Assembly: GCF_000559085.1 (NCBI RefSeq)
Contig: NZ_JALN02000001.1
Span: forward strand, 5,270,001 to 5,334,000
DNA length: 64,000 nucleotides
Reading direction: 5' to 3'
Source of the DNA: Mycolicibacterium aromaticivorans JS19b1 = JCM 16368
GTDB lineage: Bacteria > Actinomycetota > Actinomycetes > Mycobacteriales > Mycobacteriaceae
The translations under genes and the position numbers were made by a program. Under the pieces are notes generated by a model. It ran no database searches, was not told the DNA's origin, and saw only the letters and a list, made by a program, of their open reading frames with translations. Positions 55,536 to 64,000 of the stretch are shown piece after piece (the stretch's first letter is position 1; each line of letters begins with the position of its first letter).

Positions 55536-55730
55536 CCGCTCAACGACGCACGGCTGCATTGTTCAGCTTGCTGATACGGCGCAGAGGTGGTGCATTCACC
55601 GACTCGTCATGGCGCCGCGTGGAGATGTATCCGATTCCGGCATCGCAATGTCGGCTCACCAGCTTCAACGCGGAGGCGTGCGGTGTTTGTTGCAGACGGC
55701 CCGACAGGTTGGGGGTCAAGTCTTGGCCTG

Positions 55731-57065
55731 GTGCACATTTCGTTGATGCACGAGCCGATCCCGGTGGTGCTGCAGGCGGCCGCCGGAGCCGCACTGATCG
55801 TGGCGATCGGAGCCCGGTCGCGCAAGTGGTGGCTGCTCTGGGGTCCGGCCGCGGTGCTGTGCGGTTCCCTCCTGGCGCTGTGGGCGTATGCACTGATCTC
55901 GACAGAGGGCGTTGCCGGCGAGCCGGCGCCCGTCGCGTTTTGGGGCTGGCTCGCGATTACCGGTGCGGCCGCTCTGGTGCTGCTGGCCGGCTGGCAGGGC
56001 ATCCGCTGGTGGCGGCGTGTGGTTTCCGTGCTTGCGGTACCGCTGGCGGCGCTGTGTGCCGGCCAATCATTAAACGCGTGGCTGGGCTACGTTCCCACCG
56101 TCGGTGCAGCGTGGACCCAGTTGTTCGCCGCGGCACTGCCCGGCCAGACCGACGCGGCCACCGTCACCGCCATGCAACGAGCGGGCAAGCTACCTCCCAA
56201 AGGCGTTGTGGTGTCGGTGATGATCGATACCGGTGCGGTGAAATTCAAGCACCGCAATGAGTTGGTATACCTTCCGCCGGCCTGGTTCATCAGCAACCCG
56301 CCGCCGCGCCTTCCGGCTGTCATGATGATCGGCGGCGAATTCAACACCCCGACCGACTGGATCCTCGCCGGTGACGCGGTTGCCACGCTGGACGACTATG
56401 CGGCACAACATGGCGGCAACGCGCCGGTCGCGGTGTTCGTCGACTCCGGTGGCGCGTTCAACATCGACACGGAATGCGTCGATGGACCGCGTGGTGATGC
56501 CGCAACGCATCTGGCTCAGGAAGTGCCCCCGTTCATGGCGTCGCACTTTGGTGTCAGCCCCGATCCAGCCGATTGGGCGATCGTGGGATTCTCGGCAGGC
56601 GGTACGTGCGCAATCGATTTGACCGTGATGCATCCCGAACGGTTCAGGACCTTCGTCGACATCGCCGGCGACATGGGGCCGAACAGCGGCAACAAAGCGC
56701 AGACCGTGTCGCGGCTCTTCGGTGGGAGCGTGAGCGCGTGGGACGCATTCGACCCCGCCACCGTGATGGCAAACCACGGTCGATACGAGGGAGTCGCCGC
56801 ATTATTCACGGTCTCTGGTGCACGCGTCGACGCCGGCGGCGGGGTCACCGGCGCGAACGAGAACGAACGCAGCGTCGCGAACAGGCTCTGCGACCTCGGG
56901 CGCACACAGAACATCCGGTGCGCGGTCGAGGCCTACCCCGGCAAGCACGACTGGCCGTTCGCCGGGCGGTCATTCGCCGCCGCTCTGCAGTGGCTGGCGG
57001 CGTGCATTCACATCCGCGGCTCCCGGCCGGCGGAATCGGCGCAGCGATCCTGCAGCGTTCGCTGA
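55731..57065 (+). CDS. Membrane-anchored esterase (esterase D / antigen 85-like fold)
   Basis: A 444-residue protein. The first 130 residues hold about four membrane helices (VVLQAAAGAALIVAIG, WWLLWGPAAVLCGSLLALWAYAL, VAFWGWLAITGAAALVLLAGW, VVSVLAVPLAALCAG). The rest is an alpha/beta hydrolase domain of the putative-esterase family, with nucleophile in AIVGFSAGGTC and His in PGKHDWPFAG. The catalytic half should face outward. GTG at 55731 and ATG at 55746 are both possible starts. The fold is that of mycolyltransferases and esterases; the substrate is unknown. Confidence 0.82.
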   Translation: MHISLMHEPIPVVLQAAAGAALIVAIGARSRKWWLLWGPAAVLCGSLLALWAYALISTEGVAGEPAPVAFWGWLAITGAAALVLLAGWQGIRWWRRVVSVLAVPLAALCAGQSLNAWLGYVPTVGAAWTQLFAAALPGQTDAATVTAMQRAGKLPPKGVVVSVMIDTGAVKFKHRNELVYLPPAWFISNPPPRLPAVMMIGGEFNTPTDWILAGDAVATLDDYAAQHGGNAPVAVFVDSGGAFNIDTECVDGPRGDAATHLAQEVPPFMASHFGVSPDPADWAIVGFSAGGTCAIDLTVMHPERFRTFVDIAGDMGPNSGNKAQTVSRLFGGSVSAWDAFDPATVMANHGRYEGVAALFTVSGARVDAGGGVTGANENERSVANRLCDLGRTQNIRCAVEAYPGKHDWPFAGRSFAAALQWLAACIHIRGSRPAESAQRSCSVR

Positions 57066-57068
57066 GTC

Positions 57069-57929
57069 TCAGTGCGGGGGCAGAAACACGTCATTGAGCG
57101 TGACGGTGCGCAGGTGGCGCGCGCGAATGATGTCGACGAGCTGACCGTAGACATGGGTCACCGGCGCATGGTTGAGATGGCCCAGCACGATCATCTGCGG
57201 TGTGAAGTACTGGTTGGCCATCGTGACGATGTAGTCCTCGGTGATGACTGTGGAGTCGGCCAGGGATCCCGACCACAACGTCGGGACGGTGTAGCCGAGG
57301 TCGGCGGCGACCGCGTCCACCGACGTGTTGTGCTTGCCGTAGGGGGGACGGAAATACGGCGCGGTGTTGACGCCGTAGGTGTCTTTGACGAAGCGGTCGT
57401 TGCGGGTGAGTTCGTCGCGGATTCTCGACCTGGACACCGTGGTGAGGTCGGGGTGCGACCAGGTGTGGTTGCCGAGCTGAATCTGCCCGGAGTCGACCAG
57501 CGGACGTAGCTCGTCTCGGTTCTCGGTCCAGGACCGGTACACCCCGTTGAGGAAGAACGTCAGCCGAACCCCGGTGTCCCGGGCGAAGTGGATGTAGTCC
57601 CGCACCACCTCGCTACTCACGCCGTCATCGACGGTGAGGGCCATGGTGTCGTCGTTGGCGGGTAGACGGCTGAGCACTCCGTTGGCGGGTAGGCGGACGC
57701 GGTGGCGAGGATCAGGTGGCGGTAGGATTCGCGGTGACTGTGGGGGTGACAGAGCCGGCTTGGCCGTCGTCCCCGCAAGCGCCGACGATGAATGCGACGG
57801 GGCCGGTTGACCGGCGAGCGCGTGTTGTGGGCGGTCGTAGATCCAGTCGGCGGCGGTAACTGCGCCACCGGCGACCACCGTCGCGGCGAGCAACAGCATT
57901 CGGCGCCGGCTCACCTCGCCTCTGTCCAC
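57069..57929 (-). CDS. Polysaccharide deacetylase (NodB-like), exported
   Basis: A 286-residue protein with a Tat-like start (VSRRRMLLLAATVVAGGA), a Pro/Ser linker, and a NodB domain from residue 95: catalytic and metal Asp101-Asp102 (LTVDDG), metal His155 and His159 (GNHTWSH), and FRPPYGKHN. The family removes acetyl groups from N-acetylglucosamine polymers such as peptidoglycan. The GTG at 57929 gives a five-residue lead; a second GTG at 57914 is equally good. It lies downstream of the glycosyltransferase on the same strand. Confidence 0.88.
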   Translation of the reverse strand: MDRGEVSRRRMLLLAATVVAGGAVTAADWIYDRPQHALAGQPAPSHSSSALAGTTAKPALSPPQSPRILPPPDPRHRVRLPANGVLSRLPANDDTMALTVDDGVSSEVVRDYIHFARDTGVRLTFFLNGVYRSWTENRDELRPLVDSGQIQLGNHTWSHPDLTTVSRSRIRDELTRNDRFVKDTYGVNTAPYFRPPYGKHNTSVDAVAADLGYTVPTLWSGSLADSTVITEDYIVTMANQYFTPQMIVLGHLNHAPVTHVYGQLVDIIRARHLRTVTLNDVFLPPH

Positions 57930-58014
57930 CTCGTCATCACCGCCTGTACGCGCTGAGCGCCGCCCCGCGCGGCGGCGTGCACGTTAGCAGGCCCAGATAA
58001 ACAATCCGCCTGGG

Positions 58015-59259
58015 TCACGGCGTTCGCAGCGGCCATTTCTGCAGCAGGCCCTCCACGCGGTCGGCGCCGTGTCGCACCCCGCCGGTGGCCTCGAACCCGG
58101 CTGCCACCCTGGCCGCACCCGCACCCATCGTCATCGCTTCTTCGACGGCTGAGCGCAGGCGTTGTCTGGTGAGCCGGCGGGCCGGTAAGCGCGTCCCGCA
58201 CCGAGCGATCTCGACCCGGCGCGCCACTTCGAACTGGTCGCGCCCGAACGGCACCACGCAGACCGGAATTCCACGGGCCAAAGCCTTTTGCGTGATGCCC
58301 ATCCCGCCGTGGGTGATGACGCACACGGTACGGTCCAGGATCGCCGAGTGCGCGGTGAAGCGCGACAGGGTCGCGCCGGGGCGTTGCCGCACATCGACGT
58401 TCCCGCCGCCGGGCAGTGTCGCCACCACGTGCACCGGCAGTCCTTCCAGTGCGTCGATGGCGGTGCCGACCAGTTCGTTGTCGGCCTGGGCCAACGAGGA
58501 GGTTGTCACCAGCACGACGGGGTCGTCGATGTCATCGAGCCAGGATTCGTCTCCGGTGCGGGGTGGATCGAAGGCGGCCGGACCGATCAGCTCCACGTTC
58601 GGGCCCCAATCGGTGTGCGGGTACTCGAACGGCTTCCCAGTCGCGATCAGCAGCACCGGGGCCCGTCGCAGCAGCCGGCCGGCGCTGCGGACCTTCGGCA
58701 GCCCCAAACGTCTTCGCACCGGCGATATTTCGGATCTGAAGGGCACGTCGAACACCACACTGGTGACCAGTTGGATACCCCAGTCGCGCACGAAGCCGAC
58801 CGGGCCGGGGCGGGGTGCGACACCGGCGCCGAACGGCGCAGAGCCGGGGGACCGCAGGTAGGGGATGAACGGACTGAGCACCACCCACGGTCCGGGCATC
58901 GTCTCGGCGGCCGACTGGGCTCCCCAGCTGTTGGCGTCGATCAGGCAGATATCGGGTTCGACCGCGGCGACCGCGTCGTGGAAGTCGTCGACTTCGTACT
59001 GTGCGCACTGCCCCAGCACGCGCACCGTGTTGCCTGCCGCCCGCAGCACCCCGCTGGCGGCCGGGCCTGCGCTCTGCAGCGCCTCGATGCGCGGATCAAC
59101 GGCCTCGGCCTCGAAACCCAACTGGCGGCACAGCTCTACTCCCGCGGCGAGCGTGCGCACGTGCACCCGGTGACCGCGCGACGCGAGCTCGGTCAACAGC
59201 GCGCAAAAGGGAAAGAGGTGCCCCAGCGCGGGTGCGGTGTAGGCCAGTACTACCGCCAT
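58015..59259 (-). CDS. Glycosyltransferase family 1 (UGT-like)
   Basis: A 414-residue GT-B enzyme: YTAPALGHLFPFCALLTELASRGH (N-terminal acceptor domain) and a C-terminal nucleotide-sugar motif (CVITHGGMGITQKALARGIPVCVVPFGRDQFEVARRVE; key HGGMG and PFGRDQ). Related enzymes glycosylate macrolides, sterols, carotenoids or mycobacterial lipids. It begins 38 bases after the phytoene synthase stop, so a carotenoid-like isoprenoid is the natural candidate acceptor. Confidence 0.88.
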   Translation of the reverse strand: MAVVLAYTAPALGHLFPFCALLTELASRGHRVHVRTLAAGVELCRQLGFEAEAVDPRIEALQSAGPAASGVLRAAGNTVRVLGQCAQYEVDDFHDAVAAVEPDICLIDANSWGAQSAAETMPGPWVVLSPFIPYLRSPGSAPFGAGVAPRPGPVGFVRDWGIQLVTSVVFDVPFRSEISPVRRRLGLPKVRSAGRLLRRAPVLLIATGKPFEYPHTDWGPNVELIGPAAFDPPRTGDESWLDDIDDPVVLVTTSSLAQADNELVGTAIDALEGLPVHVVATLPGGGNVDVRQRPGATLSRFTAHSAILDRTVCVITHGGMGITQKALARGIPVCVVPFGRDQFEVARRVEIARCGTRLPARRLTRQRLRSAVEEAMTMGAGAARVAAGFEATGGVRHGADRVEGLLQKWPLRTP

Positions 59260-59297
59260 CGCGGCTCAGGCCGAATCGCGGCGCCACAGGAACCCAT

Positions 59298-60245
59298 TCA
59301 ACGGCTCCTGTCACGGATGCGGGCGGCCCAGGCCCGTCCGAGGCCGCCCGCGGCGACGACGACACGCTGCGGAGTGCCCACGGTGGCCCGCTCGGTGAAG
59401 ATCTCGAAGTCCAGCGCTTCGATGCGCGACAAGATCTTGGAGTACAGGGTCAATGCGGTCTCGACGCAGGGTCGCGAAATCGGTGCCAGCATCGCGATTC
59501 CCGGCCGCGCCTGCGCATACACGGCGCGAGTGAGCGCATGTTGTTCCATCAGCGCCGAACGTACCCGTGCATCGGTTCGCCGGTGCGCCTGGCACCACGA
59601 CAGCAGGTCGCGGTCGACTCCGTGCGCGGCCAGCTCGTCGGCGGGCAGATACACCCGGCCGCGAGCGAGGTCTTCGTCGACATCGCGCAGGAAATTGGTC
59701 AGCTGAAAGGCTTTTCCCAGAGCCGCGGCGTACGGTGCGGCCTCCTCGCGCGGCACGACGGTGCCCAAAACCGGCAACGTCTGGAAGCCGATGACCTCGG
59801 CTGAGCCGTACGTGTAGCGCTCGAGGGCGCTGCGATCCGGATAGTCGGTGACGGTGAGGTCCATCCGCATCGAGGCCAAGAAGTCGTCGAACAACTCCCA
59901 ACCGATGGAGTATCGCCGTGCGGTGTCGACGACTGCCGCCAGGATGGGGTCGTCATCGCACGGTTCGTGGTCGACGAGACCGGTGAACAGCTTGTTCGAC
60001 AGCGCGGTGAGCTCCGAGGTGCGCTGGTCCGGACTCAGGCCGGTGTCGCGATCGTCGAGGATGTCGTCGGCACGACGGGCGAAGGCGTACAGCGCGTGCA
60101 CCGCCGGGCGCTGATAGGGGGCGAGCAGGCGGGTGGCCAGGAAGAAGGTCCTGCCGTGCCGGGCGTTGAGCACGCGGCACTGCCGGTAGGCCTCGCGGAG
60201 CGCGGGCTGGTGCACACCGGCGGCGTCGAGTTCGGAGCCGATCAT
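59298..60245 (-). CDS. crtB: Phytoene / squalene synthase family protein (CrtB)
   Basis: A 315-residue head-to-head prenyl synthase with both Asp-rich motifs: ARRADDILDD (Asp60, 61, 64, 65) and LRDVDED (Asp188, 190, 192), plus YTYGSAEVIGFQTLPVLG and GRVYLPADEL. It joins two prenyl diphosphates; beside a GGPP synthase this should give phytoene (C40). It starts 34 bases after the GGPP synthase stop. No desaturase (CrtI) is in the window. Confidence 0.9.
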   Translation of the reverse strand: MIGSELDAAGVHQPALREAYRQCRVLNARHGRTFFLATRLLAPYQRPAVHALYAFARRADDILDDRDTGLSPDQRTSELTALSNKLFTGLVDHEPCDDDPILAAVVDTARRYSIGWELFDDFLASMRMDLTVTDYPDRSALERYTYGSAEVIGFQTLPVLGTVVPREEAAPYAAALGKAFQLTNFLRDVDEDLARGRVYLPADELAAHGVDRDLLSWCQAHRRTDARVRSALMEQHALTRAVYAQARPGIAMLAPISRPCVETALTLYSKILSRIEALDFEIFTERATVGTPQRVVVAAGGLGRAWAARIRDRSR

Positions 60246-60279
60246 GGGTCTCACCGTGGCTTCGGTCGGTCGTCGTACA

Positions 60280-61395
60280 TCATGCCACCCGCACCGTGCA
60301 CGCGTGCGCCATGCCGGCCAGTGCGCTGCGCGGTTGTTCTGGAATCTGAACGCCGTCAAGCAGATTCAGCGCGCGGGTGCGCAACTGGAGAATCCGGTCC
60401 TCGACCCACTGCACGGCGCCGCTGGCGCGCACCAGGGCGCGCCAGCGCTCGACGGCATCGTCGTCGAGTTCGGGCAGAGCCCGCAGCTCGTCGAGCTGTG
60501 AACGCACCCGTGGCTCAGCCAGCTCGCGCGCAGCGACGAGCACACTGGTCGCTTTGTGGGACTCCATGTCTGTGCATGCCGACTTCCCGGTCACCTCGGG
60601 CGATCCGAAGACGCCCAGCACGTCGTCGCGCAGCTGAAAGGCCTCACCGATGGCTGCGCCGTATCCCGACAGCGCATCCAGGACCGCGGCGTCACACCCC
60701 GCCATCTCCGCGCCGAGCTCCAAGGGTCGCCGCACGGTGTAGTTCCCCGACTTGCGGCGCAGCATGTCCAGCACGGCGTCCAGCGTCGGCAGGCCGCCGG
60801 AACCGCCCACCAGGTCCGCGAACTGGCCGACGGCCAACTCGACGCGCATGTCGTCGTAGCGCGGCCACACCCGGGCCAGGGCATCGGCGTCGACGCCGCT
60901 GCGCCGCAGCATCTGCTCGGCCCACACCAGGCACAGGTCTGCCAGCAGTGTCGCCGCCGACTCGCCGAAACGGTCGGCGGGCCCGCCGAGGGAGCGGTCG
61001 CGATGCCATTGCCGCAACCGGACGTGGACCGACGGCTTGGCCCGGCGCATCACCGAACCGTCCATCACGTCATCCTGGATCAGCGCGAACGCGTGGAGCA
61101 ACTCCAAGCTGGCCGACGCCCGCAGTGCGGCCTCGCTGGCCTCGGCACCCGACAACCAGCCCAGATACATGAACGTCGAGCGCAGATACTTGCCCCCGTC
61201 CACGAAGTCCTGCAGGACGTCACCCGCGGTGTCTACGCCCGAGTGCGCCAGCCGCGGCACACACTCGGTCCGCACGAAATCCCCCACGTGGGCGCGCGCC
61301 GCGGCCCGCACGTCGTCGAGCCAGCGGGTCGACTCGGCTGAAAGGGGGCTGGTGGACGTGTGCTGCGCACCCGGTGTCCCGACGTTGTGCGTCAT
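60280..61395 (-). CDS. crtE: Polyprenyl (geranylgeranyl) diphosphate synthase
   Basis: A 371-residue trans-prenyl synthase: first Asp-rich motif IQDDVMDGSVMRR (108-112), GGKYLRSTFMYLG for the diphosphate, and second motif FQLRDDVLGVFG (about 257-261). The size and pattern match the actinobacterial IdsB/CrtE group that makes GGPP. It precedes crtB in the same operon. The residue set for chain length is not conclusive, so farnesylgeranyl or farnesyl products cannot be excluded. Confidence 0.9.
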   Translation of the reverse strand: MTHNVGTPGAQHTSTSPLSAESTRWLDDVRAAARAHVGDFVRTECVPRLAHSGVDTAGDVLQDFVDGGKYLRSTFMYLGWLSGAEASEAALRASASLELLHAFALIQDDVMDGSVMRRAKPSVHVRLRQWHRDRSLGGPADRFGESAATLLADLCLVWAEQMLRRSGVDADALARVWPRYDDMRVELAVGQFADLVGGSGGLPTLDAVLDMLRRKSGNYTVRRPLELGAEMAGCDAAVLDALSGYGAAIGEAFQLRDDVLGVFGSPEVTGKSACTDMESHKATSVLVAARELAEPRVRSQLDELRALPELDDDAVERWRALVRASGAVQWVEDRILQLRTRALNLLDGVQIPEQPRSALAGMAHACTVRVA

Positions 61396-61486
61396 GACTG
61401 GTGTCCCGGCTCTGTCACCGCTGGTCAACGGCCCAATCCTTCCTGAAGCAAACGATGGCCCTTCCTGAGGCAAACGATGGCATCCA

Positions 61487-63733
61487 TCATTCGGAGTCGA
61501 CGCCGCCATGGATGGGTTCTTTCTTAAGCGGCTCCGGCCGCGGCGTCGGATGACCGGCGATGCGGGCATGCCAGCGGGCAATCGGAGCCGGTGCCCACCA
61601 GTTGTGCCGGCCCAACAGGTGCATGAAGGCGGGCAGAAGCATCATCCGCACCACCGTGGCGTCGAGGACGATCGCCAAGGTCAGACCCACTCCGAACATG
61701 CGCATGAAGGACACCTTGGCCGCGAACAGCGCGCCGAACGAGATCGTCATGATCGCGGCGGCGGCAGTGACCACCCGGCCGGTGTGAGCAAGCCCCTGCG
61801 CCACGGCTTCGTCGTTGGCCAGCCGAGTTCGATCGCTGGCCAGCCAGAACTCACGGATGCGCGCAACGATGAAGACCTCGTAGTCCATCGACAGCCCGAA
61901 CGCGATGCAGAACAGCAGGATCGGCATGTTGGCGACCAGCGTTCCGGTGACCGTCGTGCCCAGCGCCCCGAGATGACCTTCCTGAAACACCCAGACCAGA
62001 GCCCCGAACGACGCTGTCAGCGACAGTAGCGTCAGGACCAATGACTTGACCGGCAGCACCACACTGCCGGTCAGGATGAACATCACCGCGAACATGACCG
62101 CGGCGATGATGCCCAGCACCACCGGCAGTCGCGAGGTGATCGCGGCCACGCTGTCCTGGCCGACCTGCGTCGCACCGGTCAACCAGATGTCTCGGCCGCC
62201 CGGGCCCGGCACCGCCTTGACGCCGCGGAGGGTGTCGACCGCCTCGGGGGAGAACGCCGACTCGGTGGTGTTGACCGTCAGAAAGGCCGATCCATCGCGC
62301 ACGGCTGCCATTCCTGCCGGCGGACCCGCGCGCACCCCGGCGGCGAAGACAGCCGTCGGGGTGCTCACCTCGGCGACGCCGCGCACCTGTGACACGGCCA
62401 TGGCGTACGTGTCGATGTCCTGGCTCGACAGCCCTGCGGCGTCGGGCACGACGATCTTTATTGCGCCTTCGGCCTTCTCGGTGAAGTCGGAGCGCAGCAT
62501 GTCGCCCACCTGGTGAGCCGATGCCGAAGTCGGCAGCACCCGCTCATCGGGCAGCCCCCAGCGGACATCCAGGAAGGGTAGGCACAGCGTCAGCAAGGCG
62601 GCCGAGCCCAGCACCGCGACGATCCCGGCGCGTCCCGTCATCAATACCGTTGTGCGATACCAGAATCGGTCGTCGGGTCGACGGTGCTTGCCGCCGGCGT
62701 CTCGGGCGGTCAGCCGGCTGCCCAGCAGGACGATCGCCGCAGGCGTGATCACCATCGCGGCAAGGGAACACAGCGCCACCGTGGCTACGCCGGCGTAGGC
62801 GAACGACTTGAGGAAGTAGAGCGGAAACACCGCCAGCGCGGCCATCGACATCGCCACGGTGAGCGCGGAGAACAGAACAGTTCGCCCCGCCGTCGCCATC
62901 GTGGCCAGCAGGGCGGCGTTCGGTTGCGCACCGGCGGCGATCTCGTCCCGGTACCGGCTGAGGATGAGCAGGGTGTAGTCCACCGCCAAAGCGAGTCCGA
63001 GCGCCGCGCTGAGGCTCAGAGCGAAGACCGACACGTCGGTGATCGACGCGATGACGCGGAGCAACGCCAGCGAGCCCACGATCGAGAACGTGCCGACCGA
63101 CACCGGCAGCAGCGCGGCCCATACGCCTCTGAACACCCAGATCAGCACCACGAACGTCAGGGGTATCGCGATCGACTCCATGACCACCACGTCGCGCTGG
63201 GTCTGCGAATTGATCTGTGAGAAGACCATCGCCGAGCCGCCCGCCATCACGTCGACCTGGGGGTATTTGCCGTCCCGACTGGCCGCGACGGCCTCGGCCA
63301 GGCGCTGCGCATGCCGGGGTGCGGCGTCCTCGCCGCCACGAAGACCCACCACGACCAGTCCGGATCGGCCATCCGTGCTGATCAGCGATCCGGATACCGC
63401 CGCCGGTGCCGTCCACGGCGAGGCCACCGCGGTGACGGCTGGGTCCTTGCTCGCGCGATCGGCGATGGCTGTCCCGACGGCGCGAGCGGCCGCGCTCTGA
63501 GCGTTCTGTGGGTCGGTGACGGTGAAGACCAGCTGCATGTCGCCCTGGCCGAACGTGTCGGTCAGAATGCGCGTTGCCTGCGCGGATTCGGCAGCGGGAT
63601 CCACAAAGCCGCCCGCCTTGAGGTTGCCTGCCGCCGAGGCACCGAACAGGCCCGCCGCGATCATCACGAAGACCGCGCACGCCACGATCCGACCCGGTGC
63701 TGCCAGAGCCAGCAAGGTCATCCGGTGCAGCAC
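61487..63733 (-). CDS. MmpL family RND transporter
   Basis: A 748-residue transporter with twelve membrane helices in two halves, each after an external loop domain of about 150 residues. The proton-relay region GLALAVDYTLLILSRYRDE and its twin FGLSMDYEVFIVARIREFWL carry the Asp-Tyr pairs that mark MmpL proteins. MmpL proteins export lipids across the inner membrane. No MmpS partner is adjacent. Its gene ends 91 bases before crtE on the same strand, so it may export the isoprenoid product. GTG at 63733 (GAGG upstream) or ATG at 63721 is the start. Confidence 0.93.
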   Translation of the reverse strand: MLHRMTLLALAAPGRIVACAVFVMIAAGLFGASAAGNLKAGGFVDPAAESAQATRILTDTFGQGDMQLVFTVTDPQNAQSAAARAVGTAIADRASKDPAVTAVASPWTAPAAVSGSLISTDGRSGLVVVGLRGGEDAAPRHAQRLAEAVAASRDGKYPQVDVMAGGSAMVFSQINSQTQRDVVVMESIAIPLTFVVLIWVFRGVWAALLPVSVGTFSIVGSLALLRVIASITDVSVFALSLSAALGLALAVDYTLLILSRYRDEIAAGAQPNAALLATMATAGRTVLFSALTVAMSMAALAVFPLYFLKSFAYAGVATVALCSLAAMVITPAAIVLLGSRLTARDAGGKHRRPDDRFWYRTTVLMTGRAGIVAVLGSAALLTLCLPFLDVRWGLPDERVLPTSASAHQVGDMLRSDFTEKAEGAIKIVVPDAAGLSSQDIDTYAMAVSQVRGVAEVSTPTAVFAAGVRAGPPAGMAAVRDGSAFLTVNTTESAFSPEAVDTLRGVKAVPGPGGRDIWLTGATQVGQDSVAAITSRLPVVLGIIAAVMFAVMFILTGSVVLPVKSLVLTLLSLTASFGALVWVFQEGHLGALGTTVTGTLVANMPILLFCIAFGLSMDYEVFIVARIREFWLASDRTRLANDEAVAQGLAHTGRVVTAAAAIMTISFGALFAAKVSFMRMFGVGLTLAIVLDATVVRMMLLPAFMHLLGRHNWWAPAPIARWHARIAGHPTPRPEPLKKEPIHGGVDSE

Positions 63734-63961
63734 AGCGGCTTACCTCGCTTCCCGACCGACGGCGACCATGTACAGACCAGCTTGTGGAAGATCGACAACC
63801 CGGGGAACCGAACTGACGCGTTCGTCACTGAGATGTCACGGTTGGTCGACCCCGGTCAGACGTGCTTGATGTCGGCCGCCTGTGTGCAGCAGAGTGAGGT
63901 GCGGATCGGGTCGATCACCTGAGCGGCGCGATGACGGACAGGGACGCAAAGGAGCGTGTTC

Positions 63962-64000
63962 GTGATGCAGGTAAGCATGTTCTCCCAACTCAGTGGTTCG
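63962..64000 (+). CDS. Start of a coding region cut by the right edge
   Basis: AAAGGAG (63948-63954) is followed after seven bases by GTG-ATG at 63962, with an open frame to the window end (MQVSMFSQLSGS). A competing open frame starts at the ATG at 63931. The upstream gap of about 230 bases to the divergent MmpL gene would hold both promoters. Too little is visible to say what it encodes. Confidence 0.45.
   Translation, partial: MMQVSMFSQLSGS

Noticed and set aside
63311..63922. A 203-codon plus-strand frame opposite the start of mmpL
   Set aside because: Most of it is antisense to the MmpL N-terminus. The part past the MmpL start has no ribosome site and no recognisable pattern.

Overview
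The window looks like chromosome of a GC-rich, probably fast-growing mycobacterium (Mycolicibacterium-like). This rests on lineage-typical proteins: a furA-katG pair, an MPT53-type thioredoxin with its CcdA partner, a PepD-type protease, a RipD-type NlpC/P60 protein, DUF4193 and DUF5078 proteins, a fatty acyl-AMP ligase, an MmpL transporter, and many small Pro/Ala-rich secreted proteins. I saw no rRNA, tRNA, CRISPR array, insertion sequence or prophage.

Layout. 1-2.7 kb: a truncated membrane protein, a YaaA-type protein and a PAS-PAS-GGDEF protein. 2.7-5.7 kb: nitroreductase, then a phosphodiesterase, molybdate-binding lipoprotein and HTH-TOBE regulator on the minus strand. 5.8-10.4 kb: CDP-diacylglycerol pyrophosphatase, a secreted protein, homocysteine methyltransferase, STAS protein, flavin oxidoreductase and a membrane-anchored Mrr-like nuclease. 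10.4-13.4 kb: a TetR / DUF1214 / sulfotransferase operon with a clear operator. 13.5-18.3 kb: MPT53-CcdA and lipoprotein-furA-katG. 18.4-20.3 kb: an MTHFR-like protein followed by a MenC-like protein that has lost its catalytic lysines. 20.3-29.6 kb: MOSC protein, membrane permease, an isolated QcrB overlapping a dehydrogenase, glycogen phosphorylase and a flavoprotein. 29.6-34.2 kb: a PucR-controlled aminotransferase / semialdehyde dehydrogenase operon, probably for beta-alanine-type substrates. 34.2-41.5 kb: FNT channel, RipD-like protein, thioesterase, acyl-AMP ligase, PheC-like lipoprotein and enoyl-CoA hydratase.

41.5-46.1 kb is the most accessory-looking part: a thioesterase, a nitrile hydratase-like trio with an unusual metal-site motif, and a type III polyketide synthase translationally coupled to an isoprenylcysteine-methyltransferase-like enzyme, with an AT-rich leader behind it. 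46.4-55.5 kb: Tex, a run of small exported proteins, an FKBP lipoprotein, PepD and a hydrolase-LuxR fusion. 55.7-63.7 kb: a membrane esterase, a polysaccharide deacetylase, and a same-strand MmpL / GGPP synthase / phytoene synthase / glycosyltransferase set that lacks desaturase and cyclase genes.

A recurrent regulatory feature is a TANNNT-like -10 hexamer placed 6-7 bases before an ATG or GTG. It occurs in front of about eleven genes here and fits leaderless transcription, which is common in mycobacteria. It helped choose several starts.
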